Assembly: GCF_023111095.1 (NCBI RefSeq)
Contig: NZ_JALGYW010000001.1
Span: forward strand, 1 to 64,000
Source of the DNA: Maribellus sp. YY47
GTDB taxonomy: Bacteria > Bacteroidota > Bacteroidia > Bacteroidales > Prolixibacteraceae
Direction of reading: 5' to 3'
DNA length: 64,000 bases
Positions within the stretch are counted from its first letter, which is position 1, and every line of letters starts with the position of its first letter. Below the pieces are notes generated by a model that saw only the letters and a program-made list of their open reading frames with translations, was not told the DNA's origin and ran no database searches. Made by a program: the position numbers and the translations under genes. This document shows positions 18,759 through 27,262 of this stretch, one piece after another.

Positions 18759-18834
18759 TTGTCAGTCCCTTTTGGTGTTGTGAAAGTAAGGTTTTTTTCA
18801 GCAAAACAGGAATAGAATTTGGCGAAATGCCAAC

Positions 18835-18861
18835 GCAACCAATTTTGTTAAAATTGCGTCT
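18835..18861 (+). promoter_or_regulatory. Possible ECF-type promoter for the 18.9 kb lipoprotein
   Basis: GCAACC at 18835-18840 and GCGTCT at 18856-18861 are separated by 15 bp. Bacteroidota ECF promoters often combine a GCAACC/GTAAC -35 with a CGTC -10. The GTC core is one base further from GCAACC than in the two sites near the ECF gene at 57.5 kb, so it may belong to another sigma factor. Confidence 0.35.
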
Positions 18862-18936
18862 TTCTGAAGGTAGACAAAACAACGCGAGAGGAGATTTTAC
18901 TGAAGTATGCGGGGTAAGATTCTAAAAACAGGAAAA

Positions 18937-19338
18937 ATGAAAGTAAAGGTAATTATAACGATGTTCTTGCTGGTTTTTGCAGCATGCAGCTCCGACGAAG
19001 AAAATCATATTTTGTCGCTCGGCAAAGATCAGCAGGTGAGGCTGCAGGAAGAGTATGCTTCGCCGGATCAGAATCTGAAGATCGGTGTGGAACACGTAGA
19101 CGATTCGCGTTGCCCGACAGGAGTGGTTTGTGTTTGGGAAGGTGAGGCAACCGTTTATATGTATGTTCGGCTGCAGGAAGTGAACGAACTGGTGTTGAGT
19201 ACGGTTCGTCAGCCCAAAGATACGGTTCAGAATTACGAAATTGAATTGATCGATGTAAGTCCGTATCCCGACATCTCACGCGAGATTGAACAAAAAGACT
19301 ACAAGGTAACGTTGAAAGTCAGAAAGCTTGATCGTTAG
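18937..19338 (+). CDS. Small lipoprotein of unknown function
   Basis: From ATG 18937 the product has 133 residues and a short signal with lipobox VFAACSS (Cys near 16). An ATG at 18907 would add ten charged residues ahead of the signal and is less likely. The mature part is beta-rich, with a Cys pair in SRCPTGVVCVWEGEATV near 54-70. The CPxGVxCxWEG pattern recurs in small secreted Bacteroidota proteins and may form a disulfide. Its stop codon overlaps the stop of the convergent mntP. Confidence 0.75.
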   Translation: MKVKVIITMFLLVFAACSSDEENHILSLGKDQQVRLQEEYASPDQNLKIGVEHVDDSRCPTGVVCVWEGEATVYMYVRLQEVNELVLSTVRQPKDTVQNYEIELIDVSPYPDISREIEQKDYKVTLKVRKLDR

Positions 19339-19904
19339 AACCAAAGGTGTTCGGCCAGAATTTTAAATCCCATCAAAAGTAAAATGATTCCGCCCAGTAT
19401 AATGGATTGTTGACTGCGTTTGGCCGGAATGTATTTGCCGAAAAGCATACCCAGCATTGAGGCGATGAAAGTTACCGCTCCAATCACCAGAACAGGCAGT
19501 ATAATCGGAATTTCGAGGAAGCCATAACTGATTCCCACCACAAATGCGTCGATGCTGGTAGCGATCGAAAGCCCGATCAGTACACTCATTTTAAAAGGAT
19601 CGAGGTTTTTTAGCGAACCATCTTCTTTGATTCCTTCAACGATCATTTTCCCGCCGATTGCTGCGAGTAAGCCAAAAGCGATCCAGTGGTCAACCGATTT
19701 AATTAAATTTTCGATGGCGCTACCGATTACCCAGCCCACGAGTGGAAAAAGTGCCTGAAAAAATGCAAGTGATGCCGCCACTTTGCAAGCTTGCTGAAAC
19801 TGAATTTCCCGCCGCATTAATCCGCAGGAGACGGAAACGGCAAACGAATCGAAACTCAATCCGATGCCGATCAGTAAAAACGTTATGAATTCGACCAGTG
19901 TCAT
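19335..19904 (-). CDS. mntP: Manganese efflux pump MntP
   Basis: Inner-membrane exporter that lowers cytoplasmic Mn. From ATG 19904 the protein is 189 residues with six hydrophobic helices. The MntP acidic motifs are visible: GLSFDSFAVSVSCGL near 13-27 and the mirrored GLSIATSIDAFVVGISYG near 105-122, which carry the metal-binding Asp residues. Upstream in-frame codons to 20033 encode unrelated polar sequence, so the shorter start is preferred. No MntR-like gene or yybP-ykoY-like structure is recognised upstream. Confidence 0.92.
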   Translation of the reverse strand: MTLVEFITFLLIGIGLSFDSFAVSVSCGLMRREIQFQQACKVAASLAFFQALFPLVGWVIGSAIENLIKSVDHWIAFGLLAAIGGKMIVEGIKEDGSLKNLDPFKMSVLIGLSIATSIDAFVVGISYGFLEIPIILPVLVIGAVTFIASMLGMLFGKYIPAKRSQQSIILGGIILLLMGFKILAEHLWF

Positions 19905-20813
19905 TTTTGAGGAGGCAAAAATAAGCAATTGAATGAGAACGCTACCAATAGTTTGATAAGAGATGTGCGAAATATTTCTGGAAATTTTGCCCGAGGTATT
20001 GTTTTCAGGAGAATTGAAAAATCGATATCCCAAAAGGACAGCAAGAACGATGAAATACTCCTTGTTAAGATTACAACCAAGTAAAGTAAATTAAGCACAA
20101 AACAATCATGATTTTCAGGAATCACCAACAGGAATGAAAGATATATATCTTTTCAGTTTTGCTCTTCCTGAATGTTTCGCCCCGATGGGGCTAATTTTTT
20201 CTCATCTGGAATTTTCTATAAATAGTATCGCAACGCTGTTGCTCAAAAACAGCTGCAGAGCAGCAAAGTATTTATAGACAAACAGACAAGAAAGACCGTT
20301 AAGCTGCAGAGCAGCGTAATAAGTTTGATTGTCGAAATAGTTGCTTTTCCAAGGCCTGTATTGATTTTCAAGGCCAGCGAAAAGGAAAAAATCGATGTTT
20401 TCAATGTTTAAGTGTGGCTTGTCGACAGCATTTCATAAAAGTAGTTAGATTACAAGGCGCATAAAGCGATTGTGCGTTGAATCGCTTATACATATCACCC
20501 CCGGGTTTCACCCGAGGTTAATCTTATTTTATCCCTTCGGGATATTGAGCAGAGTTACAAACTTAAGTCGAGTTAACCGGACAGTAATGTTTGAACACTT
20601 CACTTTTTATGGCGCTGAAAACGTCGAATGTGATTAACCCGGTGTATAACGCCGGGATGAAATGATCGAAGGGAAATCGTCCGGAACAGTTAGTTGATCA
20701 TAGATTTATAAGACTTCCGGACGAAAAATAGCTGTCTTTCGTTGATCGACTTTCATAACAAAAAGGGCGAATCATTGTTTTTGATTCGCCCTTTTTGCGT
20801 TTTTTATATTTTG
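19905..20813. repeat. Gene-free stretch of decayed interspersed repeats
   Basis: No convincing coding frame occurs in about 900 bp. From about 20170 to 20660 there are short palindromes and near-repeats: GCCCCGATGGGGC (20179-20191), GCTGCAGAGCAGC twice (about 20252 and 20302), CCCGGGTTTCACCCGAGG (about 20501), TATCCCTTCGGGATA (about 20530) and CCCGGTGTATAACGCCGGG (about 20638). Similar stretches are common between genes in Bacteroidota genomes. They look like fragments of a non-coding repeat family and not of a decayed protein gene. The rightmost 55 bp hold the terminator of the DUF4270 gene. Confidence 0.6.
20760..20796. terminator. Bidirectional terminator after the DUF4270 gene
   Basis: AAAAAGGGCGAATCA pairs perfectly with TGATTCGCCCTTTTT around a 7-nt loop. 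It gives a T run in either direction and lies 17 bp beyond the minus-strand stop at 20814. Confidence 0.9.
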
Positions 20814-22193
20814 CTATTGCAAATATTTCGAATAGGTAATGATCAACTTGATTCCATCGGGTTGATTGGCTCCTTCCAAAACAACGCGGTTTGCGATATC
20901 GGGACGTCTTCCGGTGGTCAGGAAAAATCCCTGATTTCCAACATAGCCTTTTTCTTCAGGATCGGTAATATCAATGATTCGCTGTAAATGCTGTGTAATG
21001 TTGAAGTGGTAGGTATAATCACTTCTTAAGTACCCGTCGAAATAAGCATAGCTAAATTCGGTAGCATCAACCGGCATTTTTTCGTCACCGTTTTTATCGA
21101 TATACGTCAGCAGTAACCGCGATGGCGGCGTATAATTGTCTTTATCGCTGGTAAGGGTATCGATCTGGAAAACCAGTTCGGCTTTGTTGATTGCCGTATT
21201 TGTTGAGTCCTGCCAATGCAGCAGATTGTCGATCAAAATTTTTGATTTTAATCCTCCGGTGGGTTGAACGTAGATTTTTGTCTGTTGTTCTTCTTCCTGG
21301 TTCAGGTTGCTTTCAAATGCTGTTCCGGTGTAGTCGTGTGTAATGTTACCCACCTTGGCGCTGTATTGTGTTATTCTGAAGACCCTCGAAAGTGTATCGG
21401 GAGTAAGCGTGTCTACTTCCTGTTTTAGCCTGTTTTCGTCGTTGTTGTAGTACACCACCAGCAGCGATCCGTTAAACGATGAAGTAGGAACTGTTTCAAC
21501 GGAAATCAATGCTCCGTTTTCCGAAGAGCTTAGTTTCTCTGCTTCAACATACAGTCCTTTAAACAGATTCAAAAAAGCTTCGTTGGTAGACAAGTCTACT
21601 GAATCGGCCGTTACAAGGCGGTTTCCAAGATCGTTGTCGATCGGAATTTTGAGGTATTGATACAGCGTGTCGGCTGTTGTCGAATCAAGCTCAACTTTGG
21701 GTGTAAATGTTAGTTCGCCAATCACGTCGGGCGAAGCCATCATTTTCAGGTCGGTTTCCTGTGTGTATTCGATATCCGGATTCAGCGCTTCCTGCATCTC
21801 ATAAACCTTTACATTCTGAGGAGTAATGGTGTCGCCAAAAATAATCCGGTAATAAAGCACCAGAAAAGTAGAGTCGGCTGCCGGGTTGTCTCCGAAATCG
21901 GGATAAGAGGTGAGTCGGAACTGCGAAGCGAAACTGGCGGTTGTATTTCCAAAAACCGGATCGTTCATGCTGCCCAGAAGGTTGGTAGTATGTTCGCTCG
22001 TCACAATGTTGTCTTCAGTAAAAGTAAAAGCAGAAATATCGCTTTTCACTTCCACACTTTTTACGTTGATCAGATCTTCTCCGGGAAGCAGTTCAAGTCC
22101 AAGTTCGTTTTTGTCGTTGCAGGCAGTAAATACCATTACCAGGAAGAGGAATCCGGTTCCGAAACGAAGCATCTGATGGATATATTTTCTCAC
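20814..22193 (-). CDS. DUF4270 family lipoprotein
   Basis: 459 residues with a signal and lipobox-like MVFTACND (Cys near 25), then the DUF4270 opening NELGLELLPGEDLINV. It is a beta-rich surface or outer-membrane-associated protein found almost only in Bacteroidota, of unknown role. In this phylum it commonly sits next to the stand-alone glycogen-synthase-like gene and panCD, as here. A strong terminator follows. Confidence 0.88.
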   Translation of the reverse strand: MRKYIHQMLRFGTGFLFLVMVFTACNDKNELGLELLPGEDLINVKSVEVKSDISAFTFTEDNIVTSEHTTNLLGSMNDPVFGNTTASFASQFRLTSYPDFGDNPAADSTFLVLYYRIIFGDTITPQNVKVYEMQEALNPDIEYTQETDLKMMASPDVIGELTFTPKVELDSTTADTLYQYLKIPIDNDLGNRLVTADSVDLSTNEAFLNLFKGLYVEAEKLSSSENGALISVETVPTSSFNGSLLVVYYNNDENRLKQEVDTLTPDTLSRVFRITQYSAKVGNITHDYTGTAFESNLNQEEEQQTKIYVQPTGGLKSKILIDNLLHWQDSTNTAINKAELVFQIDTLTSDKDNYTPPSRLLLTYIDKNGDEKMPVDATEFSYAYFDGYLRSDYTYHFNITQHLQRIIDITDPEEKGYVGNQGFFLTTGRRPDIANRVVLEGANQPDGIKLIITYSKYLQ

Positions 22194-22336
22194 GTAATTT
22201 CCGATTTTAATTATTAACCTTTTCTGTTTTCTCTTAAATCACACAAACGTATGAAAAAACAACGAGAGCATTTCGGCAATCACTGTTTTAATGAAGATTT
22301 TAAAATTTATTTTGATCTTTTAACAAAGTTTTGATG

Positions 22337-23140
22337 CTAAACCTTGTCGTAAAATTCGTTATAGGCATCGATGTAAGTTTCTTTGGGATGATAGTCCAAA
22401 AATAATTTACCCGATTTTTTAATGTAATCCTTCACGTCGCCGTTAATGTTTTCGGTTCCCTGAATCGCAGCGTCCGAGTAATCGATGGCCAGTTTGCTAA
22501 CATTCAGGAACGAAGGATCATTGATCACTTCAACATCTTCCTTTGTAATTCCATCGAGCAAAAGCTTTTCGTTGAAACGCGGGTCGAGCGTTTTTTTGAA
22601 ATCGTCGTTGTAAACCGAATAAACTACTTTCGACTGGCTGAAGAGCGGGTCGTTGTAGTAATATTTTTTAATGTACAACGGAACGAGCGAGGTAAGCCAG
22701 CCGTGGCAATGAATAATATCGGGTGCCCAACGCAGTTTAATTACGGTTTCCAATACCCCGCGGGCAAAGAAAACGGCACGCTCGTCGTTGTCTTCAAATT
22801 CATTTCCTTTGTCATCTTTCAGGATGGCTTTCCGCTGGAAATAGTCTTCGTTGTCGATAAAATACACCTGCATCCGGGCAGCCTGAATCGAAGCTACTTT
22901 TATGATCAACGGATGGTCGGTATCGTTAATAACCAGGTTCATCCCGGATAAACGGATCACTTCGTGAAGTTGGTTACGACGCTCGTTCACATTACCATAG
23001 CGGGGCATAAATGTTCGTATCTCTCTGCCTCTTTCCTGAACACCTTGCGGCAAATACCGGGCTATTTCCGACATTTCGCTTTCTGGTAAGTAAGGTGTTA
23101 TTTCTTGTGAGATATAAAGGATTCTTTTCTTTTCCATCAA
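22337..23140 (-). CDS. Stand-alone GT5 (glycogen/starch synthase) N-terminal domain protein
   Basis: 267 residues that align by motif with only the N-terminal Rossmann half of glycogen synthase: RILYISQEITPYLPESEMSE at the start (in place of the usual KTGGL loop), RTFMPRYGNVNER, and DIIHCHGWLTSLVPLYIK near 140. The C-terminal nucleotide-sugar-binding lobe is absent. It is not obviously truncated, since a normal stop follows and the same short form is common in Bacteroidota. A full glycosyltransferase reaction is therefore doubtful. It may bind a polysaccharide or regulate. The divergent panC lies 147 bp away. Confidence 0.82.
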   Translation of the reverse strand: MMEKKRILYISQEITPYLPESEMSEIARYLPQGVQERGREIRTFMPRYGNVNERRNQLHEVIRLSGMNLVINDTDHPLIIKVASIQAARMQVYFIDNEDYFQRKAILKDDKGNEFEDNDERAVFFARGVLETVIKLRWAPDIIHCHGWLTSLVPLYIKKYYYNDPLFSQSKVVYSVYNDDFKKTLDPRFNEKLLLDGITKEDVEVINDPSFLNVSKLAIDYSDAAIQGTENINGDVKDYIKKSGKLFLDYHPKETYIDAYNEFYDKV

Positions 23141-23287
23141 CCAATTGTGCAGTTAAAAACAGGGGGCAAAATTAATAAAAATAAACTTAATATTCAATTT
23201 AACTTGGTTAGGTTCAGTTACTCTACCTGAATTTTGTGGTATTTTCACAATTATATTTGTTTACTTTGCAGCCGCAAATTGAGGGGT

Positions 23288-24127
23288 ATGAAACTCGTAA
23301 GGACAGTAGAAGATCTGCAACAGGAACTAGAAAATTCGGGCCACGCAACGGGGGTCGGATTTGTGCCAACCATGGGGGCACTGCATAAGGGGCACTTGTC
23401 GCTGGTAACACGCGCAGTAGCTGAAAACAAGGTGGTTGTGGTGAGCATTTTTGTTAACCCAACCCAGTTTAATGATCCCAAAGATATGGAGCGTTATCCG
23501 CGTACTTTGGAGGCCGATTTGGAGCTGCTGAAGCCCACCGGATGTGGTATTGTTTTCGCACCGCCGGTTCAGGAAATTTATCCCGAAACCGACACCCGAA
23601 AATTTAATTTTGGAGAGCTCGAAACCGTAATGGAAGGAAAGTTTCGTCCGGGGCATTTTAACGGGGTGGCACAAGTGGTAAGCCGCTTGTTTGAACTGGT
23701 AAAACCGGCGAAGGCATATTTTGGCTTAAAAGACTTTCAGCAGTTGGCCATCATAAAAAACATGGTAAAACAGCTGCAGCTTCCGGTCGAAATTGTACCT
23801 TGCGCCATTGTTCGTGAAGCAAACGGACTGGCAATGAGTTCGCGTAACGAATTGTTAACCAGCGAGCAGCGCGAGAATGCCGTGACGATTTCCAAAACGC
23901 TGTTCAGGGCTAAAGAACTTAACGGGCAGAAAAACGTAAATGAACTTGCAGAATGGGTAATCAGCGAAGTAAACAATAACCCGTTTCTGGAAGTTGAATA
24001 TTTTGAAATAGTAGACGACGAGCAGCTGCAACCCGTTAAAAGCTGGGATGAAAATTCCGTCAAAGTCGGGTGCATTGCAGCTTATTGCGGAAAGATCAGA
24101 TTGATCGACAATATAGTTTTTAACTAG
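23288..24127 (+). CDS. panC: Pantothenate synthetase
   Basis: ATP-dependent joining of pantoate and beta-alanine in CoA synthesis. From ATG 23288 the protein has 279 residues, the standard length. A GAGGGG sequence directly before this ATG supports it over an upstream in-frame codon. The HIGH-like motif is PTMGALHKGHLSL (near 27-39), VNPTQFNDPKD lies near 57-67, and the KMSKS-like MSSRNELL near 185. panD follows after 12 bp. Together they make pantothenate, which feeds CoaX (40.6 kb). Confidence 0.96.
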   Translation: MKLVRTVEDLQQELENSGHATGVGFVPTMGALHKGHLSLVTRAVAENKVVVVSIFVNPTQFNDPKDMERYPRTLEADLELLKPTGCGIVFAPPVQEIYPETDTRKFNFGELETVMEGKFRPGHFNGVAQVVSRLFELVKPAKAYFGLKDFQQLAIIKNMVKQLQLPVEIVPCAIVREANGLAMSSRNELLTSEQRENAVTISKTLFRAKELNGQKNVNELAEWVISEVNNNPFLEVEYFEIVDDEQLQPVKSWDENSVKVGCIAAYCGKIRLIDNIVFN

Positions 24128-24139
24128 AAAGGCAAAGCC

Positions 24140-24490
24140 ATGCAAATTGAAGTTTGTAAATCAAAAATTCATAAAGTAACCGTTACGGAAGCTAACCTGC
24201 AGTATGTGGGGAGCATTACCATCGACGAAGATTTGATGGACGCAGCCAACCTGATTGAAAATGAAAAGGTTCAGGTGGTGAACATCAACAATGGCGAACG
24301 TTTGGAAACATACGTGATTAAGGGAGAGCGCGGCTCGGGAACCATTTGTTTGAATGGACCCGCAGCGCGTAAAGTAGCCGTAGGCGACGTAGTGATTATT
24401 ATTTCTTACGGAATCATGGATTTCGAAGAAGCCAAAACTTTTAAACCCAGCCTGGTTTTCCCCGACACCGAGACGAACAGCATTGTTTAA
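24140..24490 (+). CDS. panD: Aspartate 1-decarboxylase
   Basis: Makes beta-alanine from aspartate for PanC. 116 residues, made as a proenzyme that self-cleaves between Gly24 and Ser25 (YVGSITID) to give the pyruvoyl cofactor. That site and the downstream [17 protein letters not shown] segment with the active-site Tyr58-like residue are intact. It is translationally close to panC and followed by a terminator. Confidence 0.96.
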   Translation: MQIEVCKSKIHKVTVTEANLQYVGSITIDEDLMDAANLIENEKVQVVNINNGERLETYVIKGERGSGTICLNGPAARKVAVGDVVIIISYGIMDFEEAKTFKPSLVFPDTETNSIV

Positions 24491-24511
24491 AGAAGTTTTT
24501 AAAAATAGGAC

Positions 24512-24545
24512 AACCTCGCAGTTCGAAACGGCGAGGTTTTTTTAT
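24512..24545 (+). terminator. Terminator after panD
   Basis: AACCTCGC pairs with GCGAGGTT around an 11-nt spacer and is followed by seven T residues. Confidence 0.85.
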
Positions 24546-24553
24546 TTTTATAG

Positions 24554-25081
24554 GTGTTAATTTCAGAAATGAATAAAAACATCCGATTCTCTATGAACTT
24601 AATGACCAAATCTAAAATATTCAGAGACTTTGCCTCTTTTTCACCGCTTTTGCAGATATGGAAGGGAAGCAATCATACCATTGTTTTTACCAATGGTTGT
24701 TTCGATCTGATTCATCATGGTCATGTGGATGCGTTACAGGAATCGGCGGCATTGGGCACAAAACTTATTGTGGGCCTGAATTCCGATACATCGGTGCGGA
24801 GACTAAAAGGCGAGAACCGGCCTATTTTAAAGGAAATGGAGCGGGCTGCAGTGCTGGCAGCCTTCGAGTGTGTGGATGCCGTGATCATTTTTAACGAAGA
24901 AACTCCGGCCGAGATCATCGCACAAATAATTCCGGATGTGTTGGTAAAGGGCTCCGAATATAAAATAGAAGAAATTGCGGGTCACGATACGGTACTCAAC
25001 AACGGCGGAAAAGTGGAACGACTTGACCTGGTGGAGGGCATCTCGACCAGCGAATTGATTGAACGCATAAAAAAACTATAA
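24554..25081 (+). CDS. rfaE2: RfaE2-type nucleotidyltransferase (heptose-1-phosphate adenylyltransferase-like)
   Basis: 175 residues (GTG start), or 170 from ATG 24569. Later ATGs at 24593 and 24602 also precede the domain, so the start is open. The HxGH nucleotidyltransferase motif is in FTNGCFDLIHHGHVD near 45-59, with VGLNSDTSVRRLKG near 72-85 and a final EGISTSELIERI. This is the C-terminal half of HldE, which in Bacteroidota is a separate protein that activates heptose for LPS core. No heptose kinase is nearby, so another cytidylyltransferase role is possible. It precedes radA. Confidence 0.85.
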   Translation: MLISEMNKNIRFSMNLMTKSKIFRDFASFSPLLQIWKGSNHTIVFTNGCFDLIHHGHVDALQESAALGTKLIVGLNSDTSVRRLKGENRPILKEMERAAVLAAFECVDAVIIFNEETPAEIIAQIIPDVLVKGSEYKIEEIAGHDTVLNNGGKVERLDLVEGISTSELIERIKKL

Positions 25082-25082
25082 A

Positions 25083-25167
25083 AAACCTCTGTGAAGCCTC
25101 GGTGCTCTCTGTGGTTTGTCCTTCTATTTTACCACAGAGGATACAGAGAAGTCACGGAGAAAACTGA
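25083..25167. repeat. Imperfect palindromic element before radA
   Basis: CTCTGTGAAGCCTCGGTG...CTCTCTGTGGT is matched in inverted orientation by ACCACAGAGGATACAGAGAA...CACGGAGAA, with arms of about 30 nt around a short A/T loop. It fills the gap between the rfaE2-like stop and radA. Related CACAGAG-type intergenic palindromes are widespread in bacteria. No coding capacity is seen. Confidence 0.65.
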
Positions 25168-25172
25168 TATTA

Positions 25173-26531
25173 ATGAGCAAAACCAAAAGCATATACACCT
25201 GCCAGAATTGCGGGGCCCAGTCTCCCAAATGGCTCGGAAAATGTACCTCGTGCGGCGAATGGAATACCTTGGTGGAAGAAATTGTGGCCACCAAACAAAG
25301 TACAGGAAAGCTGTCGGTGCAGCTTTCAGGAAACCAGCCACTGACACTCGATAAGATCGAAACCGCAAAAAACAGCCGGATTTCGGTGGGAATTGAAGAA
25401 TTTAACCGGGTGCTGGGTGGCGGTATCGTTCCCGGTTCGCTGATTCTGCTGGGTGGTGATCCCGGCATTGGAAAATCGACACTGGCGTTGCAAATGGCGC
25501 TGGGGTTGAACGGGAAAAATATTCTGTACATCTCGGGGGAGGAAAGCCTGCAGCAGATTAAACTCCGTGCCGAGCGCTTGACGAATAACGCCAGCAATTG
25601 TTTGTTTTTGAGCGAAACCTCGCTTGAAAATATTCTGGCACATACCGAGCAGATCAAACCCGAAGTATTGATCGTCGATTCCATTCAAACCATTTCCACT
25701 GAATTGATCGAATCTTCGCCAGGTTCGGTGGGGCAGGTGCGCGAGTGTACCGCTGCGATTTTAAAGTTTGCCAAAAAGAATGATGTGGCCGTGGTGCTTA
25801 TCGGGCACATTACAAAAGAAGGGAGTCTGGCCGGGCCAAAAGTGCTCGAACACATGGTGGATACGGTTCTCCAGTTTGAAGGCGACACCAACTATATGTA
25901 CCGGATTTTGCGCTCGAATAAGAACCGTTTTGGCTCTACCAACGAACTGGGTATTTTTGAAATGCGCAGCGACGGTTTACGCGAAATCACCAATCCTTCC
26001 GAACAACTGATTTCGAAAGTGAGCCACGATGTGAGCGGAACCGCAATTGCAGCTACCATCGAAGGTATGCGGCCTTTCCTGATTGAAATTCAGGCGCTGG
26101 TTAGCTCTGCTGCATACGGAACACCGCAGCGTTCTTCCACCGGTTTTGATCTTCGCCGGTTGAACATGTTGCTGGCGGTGCTCGAAAAAAGGGCGGGGTT
26201 TAAACTGATTGCCAAGGACGTATTTCTGAACATTGCCGGCGGAATTAAAATCAGCGATCCGGCGACCGACCTCGCTGTGATTTGCTCGATTCTTTCATCG
26301 AACATCAATATTGCGATTAACCACAAAATTTGTTTTGCAGGCGAAGTCGGATTAACGGGCGAAATTCGTGCTGTGAGTCGCATTGAACAACGCATTGCCG
26401 AAGCTGCAAAACTGGGATTTTCCAGAATTTATGTACCATCGCTCAATAAAGGTTTTGATGCGAAGAAATTTAACATCGATATTGTGAAAGTAAGCCGGGT
26501 GGAAGAGGTGTTCAAAACCATTTTTGCTTAA
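25173..26531 (+). CDS. radA: DNA repair protein RadA
   Basis: Recombination helper that drives branch migration with RecA. From ATG 25173 the protein has 452 residues. The four-cysteine zinc finger is CQNCGAQ...CTSCGEW near 10-28. Walker A GGDPGIGKST lies near 98-107, the RadA-specific KNRFG motif near 250, and a Lon-protease-like C-terminal domain from about 285. The longer frame from 25116 would begin inside the palindromic element and is rejected. Confidence 0.96.
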   Translation: MSKTKSIYTCQNCGAQSPKWLGKCTSCGEWNTLVEEIVATKQSTGKLSVQLSGNQPLTLDKIETAKNSRISVGIEEFNRVLGGGIVPGSLILLGGDPGIGKSTLALQMALGLNGKNILYISGEESLQQIKLRAERLTNNASNCLFLSETSLENILAHTEQIKPEVLIVDSIQTISTELIESSPGSVGQVRECTAAILKFAKKNDVAVVLIGHITKEGSLAGPKVLEHMVDTVLQFEGDTNYMYRILRSNKNRFGSTNELGIFEMRSDGLREITNPSEQLISKVSHDVSGTAIAATIEGMRPFLIEIQALVSSAAYGTPQRSSTGFDLRRLNMLLAVLEKRAGFKLIAKDVFLNIAGGIKISDPATDLAVICSILSSNINIAINHKICFAGEVGLTGEIRAVSRIEQRIAEAAKLGFSRIYVPSLNKGFDAKKFNIDIVKVSRVEEVFKTIFA

Positions 26532-26854
26532 AAACGATTAATTCCGGAGCGCGTAAATCAGTCCACTTCAGCAGGGCGTACATATTAAGTTACGGCTCCA
26601 ACGAGGCTTTCCAAAAGTTGATGATAAGGTTCTTGTAAGAAGCACAAGAATCGCAAAGGCCGCAGATGACTCATTGCCAGCCTCCGTTTTTGCGTTCTTT
26701 GGGGTAATCCTTGGCGTACTCTGCGTGAAATATGCTTTTTAGACTGCCTTCGTTGATGGCGAAGACTCTGCTTGCAGTGAAACACGTGGTAAATAAACTT
26801 TTTTAACTACCTAATTTTGATTTGTAAGCCAACTATTTATAATTTGGCACCCTG
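26532..26854. other. Intergenic stretch between radA and the DUF4296 gene
   Basis: About 320 bp without a credible gene. It contains copy D of the palindromic repeat family (26629-26730), listed separately. The last 60 bp before ATG 26855 are A/T-rich and probably hold the promoter, but no clear TAnnTTTG is seen. Confidence 0.6.
26629..26730 (-). repeat. Palindromic repeat family, copy at 26.6 kb
   Basis: Read on the minus strand it begins TTTCACGCAGAGTACGCCAA, contains AAAGAACGCAAAAACGGAG and ATGAGTCATCTGCGGCC, and ends TTTGCGATTCTTGTG. The 62.0 kb copy has the same blocks in the same order (AAAGAACGCAAAAACAGAG, ATCAGTCGTCTGTGGCC, TTTGCGCTCC). The ends are inverted repeats of the TTCACGCAAAG / CTTTGCG type. 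Confidence 0.7.
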
Positions 26855-27253
26855 ATGAAGAAAATATTTCAACTTATACTATTGGTAACGGTTGTTGCGC
26901 TGGCTTCGTGCGACGATCCTGTGGTTCCGAAGCCCAAGCATTTGATCAAAGAACATCAGATGATCGATATGCTGGTGGATATTCATTTGGCGGAGGCTAC
27001 TTACAACCGGTTTCGGTACGATACGCTTATGCGGGATAACTCTTCCGTGAATTTTTACTATTCCGTACTTGATAAGTACAATGTTCAGGATTCGGTCTTC
27101 GAGCAATCTTTTATTTATTACGCGAGCGTTCCGAAAAATTTCGATAAAATGTACCGGAAAGTAACGTCGAAGCTTAGTGAAATGGAACAGGAATTATCGG
27201 GAAGAAAGCAGGACGAACTGAAGTTGAAAGAAGAGCCGGAAGAAGCAAAATAG
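26855..27253 (+). CDS. DUF4296 lipoprotein
   Basis: 132 residues with signal and lipobox VALASCDD (Cys near 19). The mature part is the helical DUF4296 module (HLIKEHQMIDMLVDIHLAEA near 31-50; FYYSVLDKYNVQDSVFEQSFIYYAS near 66-90), a Bacteroidota family of unknown function. The C-terminus is charged and possibly coiled coil. The amidohydrolase gene follows after 9 bp. Confidence 0.88.
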   Translation: MKKIFQLILLVTVVALASCDDPVVPKPKHLIKEHQMIDMLVDIHLAEATYNRFRYDTLMRDNSSVNFYYSVLDKYNVQDSVFEQSFIYYASVPKNFDKMYRKVTSKLSEMEQELSGRKQDELKLKEEPEEAK

Positions 27254-27262
27254 CCAAACGAT

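Noticed and set aside
26585-26785. 66-codon minus-strand frame after radA
   Set aside because: It coincides with the palindromic repeat copy and is explained by it.
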